Below, piece by piece: positions 1 to 10,038 of a DNA stretch of 64,000 nucleotides. Source of the DNA: Pseudovibrio sp. Alg231-02. Its GTDB lineage: Bacteria; Pseudomonadota; Alphaproteobacteria; Rhizobiales; Stappiaceae. The position numbers and the translations under genes were made by a program. The stretch is taken from positions 107,494 to 171,493 of the forward strand of contig NZ_FREX01000011.1 in the NCBI RefSeq assembly GCF_900143565.1. Reading direction: 5' to 3'. The notes under the pieces are model-generated. The model was not told the origin of the DNA. It made no database searches and saw nothing but the letters and a program-made list of their open reading frames with translations. Numbering within the stretch: the stretch's first letter is position 1; the number at the start of each line of letters is the position of its first letter.

Positions 1-1
1 T

Positions 2-1816
2 GAGACTCTCGCAAGTGCGGGTCTCAAGATCGTAATGTGCACCCCAACTGCTACACCTCCACGCTGGATGGTGGATAAACACCCGGACATGCTCGCCGTT
101 GACGAGAACGGCCACCCCCGAAAATTCGGCAGCCGCCGCCACTACTGCTTCTCCCACGAAGGCTACCGCTGGGAATCCCGCCGGATCACAGAAATCCTCG
201 CTGAGCGATATGGTAATCACCCCTCTGTCGCAGCTTGGCAAACCGACAATGAGTACGGCTGTCATGAGACTGTCCGTTCCTGGTCTGGCTCCGCCCACAA
301 GGCCTTCCAACTCTGGCTGGCGCAAAAGTACGGCAATATCAAAGCCTTGAATGAGGCTTGGGGCAATGTGTTCTGGTCAATGGAATACAACAGCTTTGAG
401 CAGGTCGATCTGCCAAACCTGACGGTGACAGAGAGTAACCCGTCTCATAGGCTTGATTTCAAACGGTTTTCATCAGATCAAGTCGCTGAGTTCAACGGAG
501 AGCAAGTTGATATCTTGCGCAAGCTCTCTCCGGGCCGCTCAATCCTCCATAACTTCATGGGCAACACGTTTTCCTTCGACCACTACAAGGTCGGAGACCA
601 GCTCGATATCTCCAGCTGGGATTGCTATCCCCTTGGGTTCCACAGCCAATATCAGATGGAAAACCCGCAGGGCACACCTGATGGCTACTGGGAAGACTAT
701 TTCCAGCAAGGCGATCCCGATTATCAGGCCTTCCACCACGACCTTTACAGACAAGCTGGTCATGGCCGCCTCTGGATCATGGAGCTGCAACCCGGCCCCG
801 TGAATTGGGCACCGTATAACCCAATCCCACTGAAGGGAATGGTGCGCTTGTGGAGCTGGGAAGCTTTCGCCCATGGTGCTGAAACCACAAGCTATTTCCG
901 CTGGCGACAGGCCCCATTCGCACAGGAGCAAATGCATGCAGGGCTCAAGCAGACCGATAATAAGCCTGCGCAGGCTTATGTCGAAGCCGCTCAGGTTTCC
1001 CGCGAAATTGAGGAGCTGGGCGCATTCACCCCGTCAGAAGCTCCTGTTGCACTCATTGTTGACTACGAAAGTCACTGGGCACACGAAACTCAGCAGCAGG
1101 GTCAAGACTTTAGCTACTTCCGTCTCGTCCTCTCCTACTACCGCGCGCTGAGACAAAAGGGTGTTGATGTAGAAGTCATCAGACCAGCCTCTCAGGACTT
1201 ATCCCCCTACAAGCTGGTCATTGTCCCCGCCCTTTATGCAATGAGCGAGGAACTCTCAGAAAACCTCAAAGCCTACATCGAGTTCGGCGGTGTCGTCCTC
1301 GGTGGTCCCCGATTGGCTCAGAAAGACAAGAACTACCAGATCTCTCAAAAGACCTTACATCTTCCTGAACCCTTTGAAGGCGTTGAGGTTCTACGTGTCA
1401 GTACCAGCCCGATAAAGTTTGCGATACCAGTCTCAGACCTGGCAGATCAGGAACGCGGCAAAGCCTATGTCTGGCAAGAAGAGGTCACCACCAGCTTGCC
1501 AATCCTGTTCGAAGACGAGAGCGGTCAACCGATCTTCATGGGCGAAAACAACATCTACTACGTCTCCGCCTGGGCCGACCCAACACTCATGAGTGCCATT
1601 CTGGATGAGGTCTTCAAACCTGCCAAAATTGATAAGGTGGAATTGCCGAGCGGATTGAGAAGAAGCAAAACATCTGTCGGCGCTTTCTACTATAACTATT
1701 CGAAAAATAAGATGAATTTGAAAGCGCTGCGTCTTGCTGATGCAGCGGAATTGGATGGATTGGAGCTGCCTCCAGCAGGGGTTGCTCTGGTTCGGGAAGG
1801 AACTGAAGAGCTATGA
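2..1816 (+). CDS. Beta-galactosidase, GH42 family (5' end cut off by window)
   Basis: Hydrolyses terminal beta-galactosides, probably in the cytoplasm. The reading frame is open from base 2, upstream of the first ATG at 35, and the residues before that ATG ([11 protein letters not shown]) fit the GH42 barrel, so the true start lies left of the window. The acid/base motif TDNEYG is encoded near base 251 and the nucleophile motif WIMELQPGP near base 780. The C-terminal part has the trimerisation-like domain ([11 protein letters not shown]) and a small beta domain. The stop overlaps the next gene's start as ATGA, so the two are co-transcribed and translationally coupled. The exact sugar substrate cannot be told from sequence. 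Confidence 0.9.
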   Translation, partial: ETLASAGLKIVMCTPTATPPRWMVDKHPDMLAVDENGHPRKFGSRRHYCFSHEGYRWESRRITEILAERYGNHPSVAAWQTDNEYGCHETVRSWSGSAHKAFQLWLAQKYGNIKALNEAWGNVFWSMEYNSFEQVDLPNLTVTESNPSHRLDFKRFSSDQVAEFNGEQVDILRKLSPGRSILHNFMGNTFSFDHYKVGDQLDISSWDCYPLGFHSQYQMENPQGTPDGYWEDYFQQGDPDYQAFHHDLYRQAGHGRLWIMELQPGPVNWAPYNPIPLKGMVRLWSWEAFAHGAETTSYFRWRQAPFAQEQMHAGLKQTDNKPAQAYVEAAQVSREIEELGAFTPSEAPVALIVDYESHWAHETQQQGQDFSYFRLVLSYYRALRQKGVDVEVIRPASQDLSPYKLVIVPALYAMSEELSENLKAYIEFGGVVLGGPRLAQKDKNYQISQKTLHLPEPFEGVEVLRVSTSPIKFAIPVSDLADQERGKAYVWQEEVTTSLPILFEDESGQPIFMGENNIYYVSAWADPTLMSAILDEVFKPAKIDKVELPSGLRRSKTSVGAFYYNYSKNKMNLKALRLADAAELDGLELPPAGVALVREGTEEL

Positions 1817-3606
1817 CTGAAGCTCCAAAAACAAAACTCCGCTCACAAGAGTGGTTTGACTCGCCAGACGATCCGGGCATGACCGCACTGTATCTGGAGC
1901 GCTACCTGAATTACGGCATTACGCGTGAAGAGCTTCAGTCAGGCCGACCGATTATCGGTATTGCCCAGACGGGGTCCGATTTATCCCCGTGCAACCGTCA
2001 CCATCTGGTGCTGGCAGAGCGCGTACGCGAAGGCATCCGCGAAATGGGCGGCATCTGCTTCGAGTTTCCTGTTCATCCTATTCAGGAAACCGGCAAACGC
2101 CCAACCGCAGCGCTTGATCGCAACCTTGCCTATCTCGGACTTGTCGAGACCCTCTATGGTTATCCGCTCGATGGTGTTGTTCTGACCATCGGCTGCGACA
2201 AGACCACACCAGCGCTGCTCATGGCCGCCGCAACCGTCAACATTCCCGCCATCTGCCTGACTGTTGGACCAATGCTCAATGGCTATCACAAGGGAGAGCG
2301 TGTTGGCTCCGGTACGGTTATCTGGAAAGCCCGCAAGATGTTGGCCACCGGAGAGATCGACTACAAAGAGTTCATGGAAATGGCTGCAGATTCTGCGCCA
2401 TCCGTTGGTTACTGCAACACCATGGGTACGGCGTCTACCATGAATTCGCTTGCAGAAGCTCTGGGCATGAGCCTGCCCGGTTGCGCATCTATCCCCGCAC
2501 CATATCGCGAACGCGGCCAGATCTCATATGAGACTGGCAAGCGCATCGTGCAGATGGTGCATGACGATCAAAAGCCGTCAGATGTCCTCACACGCAAGGC
2601 GTTTGAAAACGCAATTGCAGTGAACTCGGCCATCGGTGGTTCAACCAATGCGCCAATACATATCAACGCTATCGCACGACATATCGGCGTTGAGCTGCAC
2701 AATGATGACTGGCAGAACCTGGGCCATAAAATCCCACTGCTTGCCAACGTTCAACCGGCTGGGGCTTACCTTTCAGAAGAGTTCCATCGTGCAGGCGGTA
2801 TACCGGGCATCTTCTCAGAGCTGATGAAACATGACCACATTCATAAAGATGCTGTCACTGTTTCAGGAAAGACCACAGGTGAAATCTATGGAGAGAGCAC
2901 AGTTGCCGACTACGACGTGATCTACTCCTATGATAAGCCGATGATGAAAGACGCCGGGTTCCTCAACCTCAAAGGCAATCTCTTTAAATCCGCAATCATG
3001 AAAACCTCTGTGATTTCAAAGGATTTCAGAGAGCGTTATCTGTCTAATCCAGATGATTTAGATGCTTTTGAGGGCAAGGTTGTGGTGTTTGATGGCCCTG
3101 AAGAGTACCACCACAACATCAACAACGAGGCTCTTGGCATTGACGCCAACACAATCCTCGTCATTCGCGGAACTGGCCCGATCGGCTATCCGGGCGGTGC
3201 TGAGGTTGTCAACATGCAGCCGCCGGATGAGCTCTTGAAGCAAGGCATTGATGCACTGCCATGTATCGGTGATGGTCGTCAGTCAGGCACCTCAGGCTCT
3301 CCCTCTATCCTCAACGCATCCCCGGAAGCCGCCGTCATGGGTGGTCTCGCATTGTTGCGTAACGGAGATATCGTTCGCCTTGATCTGAACAAGGGGGAAG
3401 CGAATGTGCTGATCTCTGAGGAGGAGCTGGCGAAGCGAAAGCAGGAGCTAGCTGAAAGTGGTGGCTATGAATTCCCTGAGCATCAAACGCCGTGGCAGGA
3501 AATTCAGCGCGGTATTGTAGATCAGTTTGATGAAGGCATGGTGTTGAAACCAGCCGTCAAATACCAGCGCATCGCGCAAAAAGGCCTGCCGCGTCATAGT
3601 CATTGA
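1813..3606 (+). CDS. IlvD/Edd family sugar-acid dehydratase, xylonate dehydratase type
   Basis: Dehydrates a sugar acid to a 2-keto-3-deoxy acid with an Fe-S cluster. At 597 residues, with an N-terminal block containing [20 protein letters not shown], it resembles from memory Caulobacter D-xylonate dehydratase (595 residues) more than IlvD or Edd. Cluster-ligand cysteines are visible in [19 protein letters not shown] and [12 protein letters not shown], and the C-terminal GDGRQSGT motif is intact. It overlaps the upstream beta-galactosidase by 4 bases (ATGA) and closes the operon at a strong terminator. Substrate could be xylonate, galactonate or arabinonate; the beta-galactosidase neighbour makes galactonate worth testing. 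Confidence 0.82.
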   Translation: MTEAPKTKLRSQEWFDSPDDPGMTALYLERYLNYGITREELQSGRPIIGIAQTGSDLSPCNRHHLVLAERVREGIREMGGICFEFPVHPIQETGKRPTAALDRNLAYLGLVETLYGYPLDGVVLTIGCDKTTPALLMAAATVNIPAICLTVGPMLNGYHKGERVGSGTVIWKARKMLATGEIDYKEFMEMAADSAPSVGYCNTMGTASTMNSLAEALGMSLPGCASIPAPYRERGQISYETGKRIVQMVHDDQKPSDVLTRKAFENAIAVNSAIGGSTNAPIHINAIARHIGVELHNDDWQNLGHKIPLLANVQPAGAYLSEEFHRAGGIPGIFSELMKHDHIHKDAVTVSGKTTGEIYGESTVADYDVIYSYDKPMMKDAGFLNLKGNLFKSAIMKTSVISKDFRERYLSNPDDLDAFEGKVVVFDGPEEYHHNINNEALGIDANTILVIRGTGPIGYPGGAEVVNMQPPDELLKQGIDALPCIGDGRQSGTSGSPSILNASPEAAVMGGLALLRNGDIVRLDLNKGEANVLISEEELAKRKQELAESGGYEFPEHQTPWQEIQRGIVDQFDEGMVLKPAVKYQRIAQKGLPRHSH

Positions 3607-3621
3607 TTGTGGTTCAAAACG

Positions 3622-3654
3622 AAAAAAGCCGCCTCAGATTGAGGCGGCTTTTTT
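3622..3654. terminator. Bidirectional Rho-independent terminator
   Basis: A perfect 9-bp stem (GCCGCCTCA / TGAGGCGGC) with a 3-base loop, flanked by six A on the left and six T on the right, sits between two convergent genes. It can end the sugar operon on the plus strand and putA on the minus strand. Confidence 0.9.
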
Positions 3655-3670
3655 GTTGTTTAAGAACAGC

Positions 3671-6600
3671 TTAGTCTTCTGTCGCAGCCAGCAGACTCGC
3701 ATTGCCACCAGACGCTGTTGTGTCAATGCAGAGGTGACGTTCCAGCTGATAACGCTCAGGCTGGTTACGCTCCATAATCAGCTGCATCAAAGCACCTTCA
3801 CGTTCGGCAAGCTCAGCCTTCATTTCCTTCAGCTCTTGCTCAGCGTGGTTCGCTGCAACGGCATCAACACCTTGAAGCTCTTTCAGCGCACCAACGGCCA
3901 GATTGCCTTCTAATGCGACGATTGGAGCGGAAAGAGTGCGCAGCTTCACAGCCAGCTTCTCTGCGTCTTGTCCAACAGCAATCACCCCGTTGCCAGCTGC
4001 CAAAGCCAGAACCACCTGATGCTTCAGGCTTTCTGTATCCGGGCCAAGGCAAAGCACGGTGCCACGTGGCGCAGCATAAAGGCGGTTGGATTCACCGGTT
4101 GGTCCAGGCATGTTGTGTGCGTGATCAGCCGCAACACGGTTCAGTAGACCTGTTTCCTTCTCAAACAGGGTTGCCAGCTCGGTGAAGCGACCGAAGTTAC
4201 CTTCCCACGTGCTGGTGCGTAATGCCCCTCGCGCTTTAAAGATATCCTCGGCGGAGACGGTTTTGCTCAGCTCCACACTGGTCGCCGCTGACGTGTCAGC
4301 AAGACGGAACCGAGCCACATAGTGAGGACCACCTGCTTTCGGGCCAGTACCAGACAGGCCTTCACCACCAAACGGCTGAGATCCAACAATCGCTCCAATC
4401 TGGTTTCGGTTCACATAAAGGTTACCCACCTTCACGCGCTCTACAATGTGCTGAACACGGCTATCCACTCGGGTATGCAGACCAAATGTCAGACCGAACT
4501 CTTTTGTATTGATCGCGTCAATCGTCTGGTCGATCTCTTCTGCCTTGAAGGTTGCAATGTGCAGAACAGGACCAAAAATTTCTTCGTCCAGCTCTTCGAT
4601 ACCGTCCAGTTTGATCAGTGTCGGAGCAATGAAGTGACCTTTGGTTGGGGCCTTCATCTGCTTGATAACGCGACCTTTTTCAGCCCATTTTTCACAGTGT
4701 GCAGCAATCTTCTTCTGTGCAGCTGCATCAATCACCGGACCGACATCTGTCGACAAGGCTGATGGATCACCCAGTTCCAACTCACTCATGGCACCCAGGA
4801 GCATCGCTTTGAAATCTTCAAAGATATCTTCCTGAACATAAAGCATACGTAGCGCTGAACAACGCTGACCCGCGCTTTGGAAGCTGGAAGCAATCACATC
4901 GCGAACAGCCTGCTCAGGCAGAGCCGTGGAGTCCACGATCATAGCGTTAAGGCCACCTGTTTCAGCGATCAGCGGTGCAGATGGAGCAAGCGCTTTTGCC
5001 ATAGCACGGTTGATGTGCTGCGCAGTTCCGGTGGAGCCAGTAAAGCAAACACCAGCCACACGGCTGTCAGATGTCAACGCAGCACCAACTTCGCCAGCAC
5101 CTGGCAGCAACTGCAGAGTCTCGACAGGAATGCCAGCCTTGTGCATCAGGCCAACAGCAAACGTTGCGATCAGTGGCGTCTGTGGCGCAGGCTTGGCAAG
5201 CACTGGGTTGCCAGCTGCCAGAGCGGCAAAAATCTGCCCCGAGAAAATCGCAAGCGGGAAGTTCCAGGGAGAGATACAGGTAATTGGACCACGAAGGCCG
5301 CCTTTACCATCACGCTCATCAAGACGGATCGCTTCGTTCGCGTAGTAGCGTGCAAAGTCAACCGCTTCACGCAGTTCGTTGATGGCATCCATGTAGGTCT
5401 TGCCAGCTTCACGTGTCAGCAGAGCAAAGATCTCAGGAGCATTTTCTTCAAACAAGTTTGCCGCTTTGCGAAGGATGACAGCACGGTCTTCCGCACTTTT
5501 GTCTGCCCACTCAGCGCAGCCGTTATGTGCGGTAGTCAAAGCCGCTTCAATCTGCTCCGGCGTCGCGGTCGCTACGCTGCCAACAACATCCCGCAGATTT
5601 GCAGGGTTTTTCACGCTCACCGCTTCAGCGTTCTTGACGGAAGCTGCAATGACAGGATGGCCGTTCCACTTGGTTGCTGAGAAGGATTTCAGGTTCTCAA
5701 CATACTCAGCTTCCTGGCGTGTATCACTCAAATCCCAGCCCTTTGCGTTTTTACGTCCCGCACCGTAAAGCGCTGGTGGGAGAGGGATCTTGGAGTTGGC
5801 AACATGCTCGCCATACTTTTCGATATGAACGAGCGGATCCTGTGCAATTGCCTCTGGTGTCACGTTTTCATCACGGATCTGGTGCACGAAAGAGCTGTTC
5901 GCGCCATTTTCCAACAGGCGGCGAACCAGATAAGCCAGCAGGTCTTTGTGTGCACCAACCGGAGCGTAGATGCGGCAGTTGGAGCCGTGTTTCTTCATGG
6001 TGCGCTCGTGAAGCGCTTCGCCCATGCCATGCAGGCGTTGGAACTCGTAGGAGCTTAGCGGAAGATTTTTTCCCAGTTCCAGAATGGTTGCAACACTGTG
6101 CGCATTGTGAGTTGCGAACTGCGGATAGATGCGGTCCGTCATACCCAGTAGTTTTTCAGCACAAGCAGTGTAGGAGATGTCAGTGGATACCTTACGGGTG
6201 AAGACCGGATAGCCATCAATACCAAGGGTCTGTGCACGCTTGATCTCGCTGTCCCAGTAAGCACCTTTCACCAGACGCACCATGATCTTGCGATCATACT
6301 TCTCAGCAACCGCATAGAGCCAGTCGATCACGTGAGTTGCACGTGGTCCAAACGCCTGTACAACAATACCGAAACCGTCCCAGCCCTCAGTTGCAGGATC
6401 GGCCAGCAACGCTTCAATCACATCAAGGGAAATGTCGAGGCGATCCGCTTCTTCTGCATCAATGTTGAAGCCCATATTGGAGGACTTCGCCAGCATGATA
6501 AGGGAAAGAGTGCGAGGAACCAGCTCTTTCATCACACGTTCGCGCTTGGCAAACTCATAGCGTGGGTGCAGAGCCGAAAGCTTGACTGAAATACCTGGGT

Positions 6601-7309
6601 TTTCGCGAATGCTTGCTTTCGTACAATTGCTGGAAAGCGCGGTAATCGCTTTGGAGTAGGACAGATGATAGCGCTTTGCATCAGCCTCGGTCCGAGCAGC
6701 TTCGCCAAGCATGTCGTAGGAGTAGGTGAAGCCGTTGCCTTCTTCCGCACGCGCATTACGCATGGCTTCGCGGATGGTACGGCCAAGAACGAACTGGCGA
6801 CCCAATTCTTTCATCGCTTGCGCAACAGCAGTACGAACCACAGGCTCACCAAGGCGCTTCACAACACCGCGAATGGTGCCAACGAGCCCCTGATCATCTT
6901 GCGCCAGAACCTTACCAGTCAGCAGCAGCGCCCATGTGGACGCGTTGATCAGTGTGGAAGAAGACTGACCCAGGTGCTCTCCCCAGGCACTTGGAGTAAT
7001 CTTATCCGCAATCAACGCATCAATTGTCTGGGCATCAGGCACGCGAAGCAAAGCTTCCGCAAGGCACATCAGCGCAATGCCTTCCTGAGTTGAGAGGCCG
7101 TATTCGCCGAGAAAACTCTCCATGATTGTTGGAGAGGTGTTCGCCCGCAAATCTGAGATCAAATCTGCCGCCTTGTCAGATGCCCGCTTACGCGCAGCCT
7201 CATCCATTTGCAGGGATGAAATGAGCTCCTGAACCACCTGATTTTCGTCAGGAAGGTAGTTATCTCTGATTTTGTTGCGGATGATCTCCGGCGTAGCCTC
7301 TGATCCCAT
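3671..7309 (-). CDS. putA: Bifunctional proline dehydrogenase / glutamate semialdehyde dehydrogenase
   Basis: Oxidises proline to glutamate in two channelled steps: FAD proline dehydrogenase, then NAD-dependent P5C dehydrogenase. The 1212-residue protein has the PRODH barrel at about residues 150-500 (VRLVKGAYWD, YLVRRLLENGAN) and the aldehyde dehydrogenase domain at about 530-1000, with catalytic E783 (AETGG) and C817 (GQRCSALR). A C-terminal tail of about 200 residues matches the long PutA class with a C-terminal ALDH-like domain. There is no N-terminal ribbon-helix-helix DNA-binding domain, so it is not self-repressing; control should come from the divergent Lrp-type gene. The start at 7309 gives a normal N-terminus. 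Confidence 0.96.
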   Translation of the reverse strand: MGSEATPEIIRNKIRDNYLPDENQVVQELISSLQMDEAARKRASDKAADLISDLRANTSPTIMESFLGEYGLSTQEGIALMCLAEALLRVPDAQTIDALIADKITPSAWGEHLGQSSSTLINASTWALLLTGKVLAQDDQGLVGTIRGVVKRLGEPVVRTAVAQAMKELGRQFVLGRTIREAMRNARAEEGNGFTYSYDMLGEAARTEADAKRYHLSYSKAITALSSNCTKASIRENPGISVKLSALHPRYEFAKRERVMKELVPRTLSLIMLAKSSNMGFNIDAEEADRLDISLDVIEALLADPATEGWDGFGIVVQAFGPRATHVIDWLYAVAEKYDRKIMVRLVKGAYWDSEIKRAQTLGIDGYPVFTRKVSTDISYTACAEKLLGMTDRIYPQFATHNAHSVATILELGKNLPLSSYEFQRLHGMGEALHERTMKKHGSNCRIYAPVGAHKDLLAYLVRRLLENGANSSFVHQIRDENVTPEAIAQDPLVHIEKYGEHVANSKIPLPPALYGAGRKNAKGWDLSDTRQEAEYVENLKSFSATKWNGHPVIAASVKNAEAVSVKNPANLRDVVGSVATATPEQIEAALTTAHNGCAEWADKSAEDRAVILRKAANLFEENAPEIFALLTREAGKTYMDAINELREAVDFARYYANEAIRLDERDGKGGLRGPITCISPWNFPLAIFSGQIFAALAAGNPVLAKPAPQTPLIATFAVGLMHKAGIPVETLQLLPGAGEVGAALTSDSRVAGVCFTGSTGTAQHINRAMAKALAPSAPLIAETGGLNAMIVDSTALPEQAVRDVIASSFQSAGQRCSALRMLYVQEDIFEDFKAMLLGAMSELELGDPSALSTDVGPVIDAAAQKKIAAHCEKWAEKGRVIKQMKAPTKGHFIAPTLIKLDGIEELDEEIFGPVLHIATFKAEEIDQTIDAINTKEFGLTFGLHTRVDSRVQHIVERVKVGNLYVNRNQIGAIVGSQPFGGEGLSGTGPKAGGPHYVARFRLADTSAATSVELSKTVSAEDIFKARGALRTSTWEGNFGRFTELATLFEKETGLLNRVAADHAHNMPGPTGESNRLYAAPRGTVLCLGPDTESLKHQVVLALAAGNGVIAVGQDAEKLAVKLRTLSAPIVALEGNLAVGALKELQGVDAVAANHAEQELKEMKAELAEREGALMQLIMERNQPERYQLERHLCIDTTASGGNASLLAATED

Positions 7310-7402
7310 GCCGTGCTCCCTACTGTTAAATACCTATTGTTGAGCTGACATTAGCAAAATACCCATAGGGATGTTTCCTGTATTTTTTGATGGTAAAGAC
7401 TA

Positions 7403-7425
7403 TTCGACTTTGATATTCAGTCGAA
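7403..7425. promoter_or_regulatory. Inverted repeat between putA and its Lrp-type regulator
   Basis: TTCGACT and AGTCGAA form perfect 7-bp arms around a 9-base AT-rich spacer, 32 bases before the regulator start and in the shared divergent promoter region. The layout fits an Lrp/AsnC-type site for control of putA and the regulator. Binding is inferred. Confidence 0.55.
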
Positions 7426-7456
7426 ATGGTCGTTATGAATAATAAAATGGCATATC

Positions 7457-7909
7457 ATGGAGAAATTGGACGAATTTGATCGTAAGATTGTAGAAGAACT
7501 GCAAAAATACGGGCGCATCACTGTCACTGACCTTGCGAAAAAGGTAGGCCTTTCTAAAACGCCTTGCCAGATTCGCATGAAGAAACTGGAGGATGCGGGA
7601 TACATTCTTGGCTATCGGGCAGAAGTCGATCACACCAAGTTAGGTGCTGGTCATATCGCGTTTGTACAGGTCAAACTTAACGACACGCGCTCACGCTCAC
7701 TGGAAGCTTTCAACGCAGCTGCGCGGGAAATCCCAGAGATCGAAGAATGCCACATGATTGCAAGCGGATTTGATTATCTGCTGAAAGTGCGAACCAAGGA
7801 TATCGGAAGTTATCGCCGCGTACTGGGAGAAAAACTCTCTGAAATGCCTTATGTAGCGCAGACATCTACATTCGTTTGTATGGAGCAGGTCAAAGACAGG
7901 CCGTTCTAG
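7457..7909 (+). CDS. putR: Lrp/AsnC family regulator, probable proline-responsive activator of putA
   Basis: A 150-residue protein with an N-terminal winged HTH (LDEFDRKIVEELQKYGRITVTDLAKKVGLS) split here for reading as LDEFDRKIVEEL and VTDLAKKVGLSKTP, and a C-terminal RAM ligand-binding domain at about residues 65-145. It is divergent from putA with a 147-bp shared promoter region that carries an inverted repeat. In many alphaproteobacteria the gene in this position (PutR) activates putA in response to proline, which explains why this PutA lacks its own DNA-binding domain. Its 3' end overlaps the convergent GNAT gene by 4 bases. Confidence 0.88.
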   Translation: MEKLDEFDRKIVEELQKYGRITVTDLAKKVGLSKTPCQIRMKKLEDAGYILGYRAEVDHTKLGAGHIAFVQVKLNDTRSRSLEAFNAAAREIPEIEECHMIASGFDYLLKVRTKDIGSYRRVLGEKLSEMPYVAQTSTFVCMEQVKDRPF

Positions 7910-8412
7910 TCGACACCACGCTGCATGTAGTGTGCATTCGCTCCATATGCTCTGAGTTTATCCTTGAGCAGTTGTTCGTGCACTGTTCGAAAGCCACGTG
8001 CCCGCCAGAACTCATTGGCGGTGCCCAGAGCAACCAGCGCAAACTTGTTGATGTACAGACTACGCGCCACCTGACTCAGTTGCTCAAGAACATCTCGGGC
8101 TGCGCCAATGCCTTGTGACTCCGGCAGCAGGGCTATGTCGTGAATGTAATAGACTTCGGCCTTAAAGGGCAGGGAGCCCAGTAAGCTGGAGAGCGGTGGG
8201 ATACTACGATTTTCCCATGGATGCGAGATGATGTAGCCGAGGATGGCGTCTCTATCGTTTTGTCGCAGCACCTGACAGCCATGAGGAAACAGTCGCACAC
8301 GTTCCCGAATACAGTCGATATCCTCCGGCAAATGCGGATAGGTCTGCTGCATGATCTGGTCGATCTCGTGCAGGTCGTCTTCTTGCATCTGGTGCCAGCT
8401 AAAATTCTCCAT
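7906..8412 (-). CDS. GNAT family N-acetyltransferase
   Basis: A 168-residue single-domain acetyltransferase. The acetyl-CoA binding motif A is seen around IALLPESQGIGAARDVLEQL (about residues 94-113), preceded by the beta4 strand VYYIHD. The N-terminal stretch YPHLPEDIDCIRER matches GNAT enzymes annotated as acting on small molecules or ribosomal-type substrates, but the acceptor cannot be told. It lies just downstream of nhaC on the same strand with a 23-base gap and may be read from the same transcript. Confidence 0.8.
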   Translation of the reverse strand: MENFSWHQMQEDDLHEIDQIMQQTYPHLPEDIDCIRERVRLFPHGCQVLRQNDRDAILGYIISHPWENRSIPPLSSLLGSLPFKAEVYYIHDIALLPESQGIGAARDVLEQLSQVARSLYINKFALVALGTANEFWRARGFRTVHEQLLKDKLRAYGANAHYMQRGVD

Positions 8413-8435
8413 GGCGGTGCTGCATTTCTCACTAA

Positions 8436-9920
8436 TCAGGCTTCTTGCTCATCATCCGGCAGCACAATACGCTCAGGCTTGTGATCTGTCATCGTCAACA
8501 TTCTCCATCCCATCACGGCAAACAGAATTGTCAGGAGGGGGCTGACAATGTTGAAGAAGGCAAATCCAGCAAAAGCCAGCGTTGGAACACCAAGTGTAGC
8601 CGCCATATAAGCGCCACAGCTGTTCCATGGAATGAGAGCGGAGGTCACTGTTGCGCTATCCCCAACCGCACGGGACAGAACCTCAGGTCGCAATCGGCGT
8701 TGACGGAAAGACTTGCGGTACATCCTGCCCGGAATAACAATCGCAATGTACTGGTCTGCCGCCAAAATGTTAGTCGCGATTGCGGTTGAAACCAGCGACA
8801 ACACCAGCGCACCAGTGGTTTTAGCTGCGTGCAGGATCGGGCCGATAATCCGGTCCAGAATACCGGCTTTCTCAACCACCCCACCAAACGCCAAAGCTGT
8901 CATGATCAACCAAATGGTCGTCAGCATATTGCCCATGCCACCACGGCTCAGCAGTGCATCAATAGAAGGGTCTCCTGTCACGCTCACATAACCGTTAGAC
9001 ATGGCGATCCAGACGCCTTTGATCACCTCCAGTGTGTAGGGCAGCGCCGGAGAGGCAGCAAGGCCAACCACTTTGTCTGGGTCCATGATGACTGCATAAA
9101 GACCGCCCGCCAATGCACCAATAAAGATGGTCGTAAACGGCGGGTAGCGGACAATTGCCAGTCCCAAAACCAGCAGGAGCGGAAGGAAATTGAGCAAGGT
9201 AATGTCGTAGTGCTGCTCAATGCTGGTTAACGTGCCTTGTGCGACAAAGTCTCCGGGTTCTCCGAGCCACCAGAAGAGGGCTAGCGAAATGATGAGAGCA
9301 GGTATGGACGTCCAGAGATTTTCTTTGATGTGCGTGTAAAGATTAGATCCCGCCGCCGCAGTTGCCAGATTAGTTGCATCAGAAAGTGGGGAGGACTTAT
9401 CTCCGAAATAGGCGCCCGACAGGATAGCGCCGGCAGTGATAGCGGGATCGAGACCCATCTTTGTTGAAATCCCCATCAAACCGATGCCAATGGTTCCTGC
9501 TACAGTCCACGAGCTACCGATGCTGACTGAAACAAGGGCACAAATAATGACGGTCGTGAAGTAGAAGTAATTCGGGCTAAGGAGCTGTAATCCATAATAA
9601 ACCATCGCCATGATGGTGCCGGACATAGCCCATGTGCCGATCAACGAGCCCACTGCAAATAAAATGAAGATCGCATGAAGGCCGGTGCTCACGCTATCAA
9701 CGACAGCATCCTTCAGTTCATCAAAGTGAAAACCATGAAACAGCGCCACAAAGCTGGCGATCAGGGCACAAAACAAGAGCGCAATCTGGTTTGGTCCTGA
9801 GGAGGCTTCATCTCCAAACAGATAGTAGGAAAGCGCAAGCAGGATAACGAGCGAGGCAACGGGAATGATCGCTCCGACCAGCGACATTTTTTGAGAATAT
9901 GGAGCTGGCACTTTGGCCAT
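8436..9920 (-). CDS. nhaC: Na+/H+ antiporter, NhaC family
   Basis: Integral membrane antiporter of about 494 residues with roughly eleven hydrophobic segments. NhaC signatures include GAYFGDKSSPLSDATNLA and SSWTVAGTIGIGL. The start is taken as the ATG at 9920 (MAKVPAPYSQ), preceded by an AAAGGA element; the longer frame would begin with TTG in the arc intergenic hairpin. It follows arcC on the same strand, behind a hairpin that may partly stop transcription. Exchange of Na+ for H+ next to an ammonia-producing arginine deiminase operon suggests pH or ion balance. Some NhaC relatives exchange other substrates such as lysine or malate/lactate, so the solute is not proven. Confidence 0.85.
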   Translation of the reverse strand: MAKVPAPYSQKMSLVGAIIPVASLVILLALSYYLFGDEASSGPNQIALLFCALIASFVALFHGFHFDELKDAVVDSVSTGLHAIFILFAVGSLIGTWAMSGTIMAMVYYGLQLLSPNYFYFTTVIICALVSVSIGSSWTVAGTIGIGLMGISTKMGLDPAITAGAILSGAYFGDKSSPLSDATNLATAAAGSNLYTHIKENLWTSIPALIISLALFWWLGEPGDFVAQGTLTSIEQHYDITLLNFLPLLLVLGLAIVRYPPFTTIFIGALAGGLYAVIMDPDKVVGLAASPALPYTLEVIKGVWIAMSNGYVSVTGDPSIDALLSRGGMGNMLTTIWLIMTALAFGGVVEKAGILDRIIGPILHAAKTTGALVLSLVSTAIATNILAADQYIAIVIPGRMYRKSFRQRRLRPEVLSRAVGDSATVTSALIPWNSCGAYMAATLGVPTLAFAGFAFFNIVSPLLTILFAVMGWRMLTMTDHKPERIVLPDDEQEA

Positions 9921-10004
9921 ATGCAATTCGTCCTTTGTGTTCCTGTTGTTTTTGATGGGCAAAATGAAGCCCAAGGACAATCAAATGCATTTGAAAACAG
10001 GAAC

Positions 10005-10031
10005 GCCCCAAAGCTCACTCAGCTTCGGGGC
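10005..10031 (-). terminator. Hairpin downstream of arcC
   Basis: GCCCCAAAGCT and AGCTTCGGGGC can form an 11-bp stem with one mismatch and a 5-base loop. On the minus strand it is followed only by a poor U tract (GTTCCTGTTTTC), so it may be a partial terminator or an RNA stabiliser between arcC and nhaC. Confidence 0.55.
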
Positions 10032-10038
10032 ATCCATC

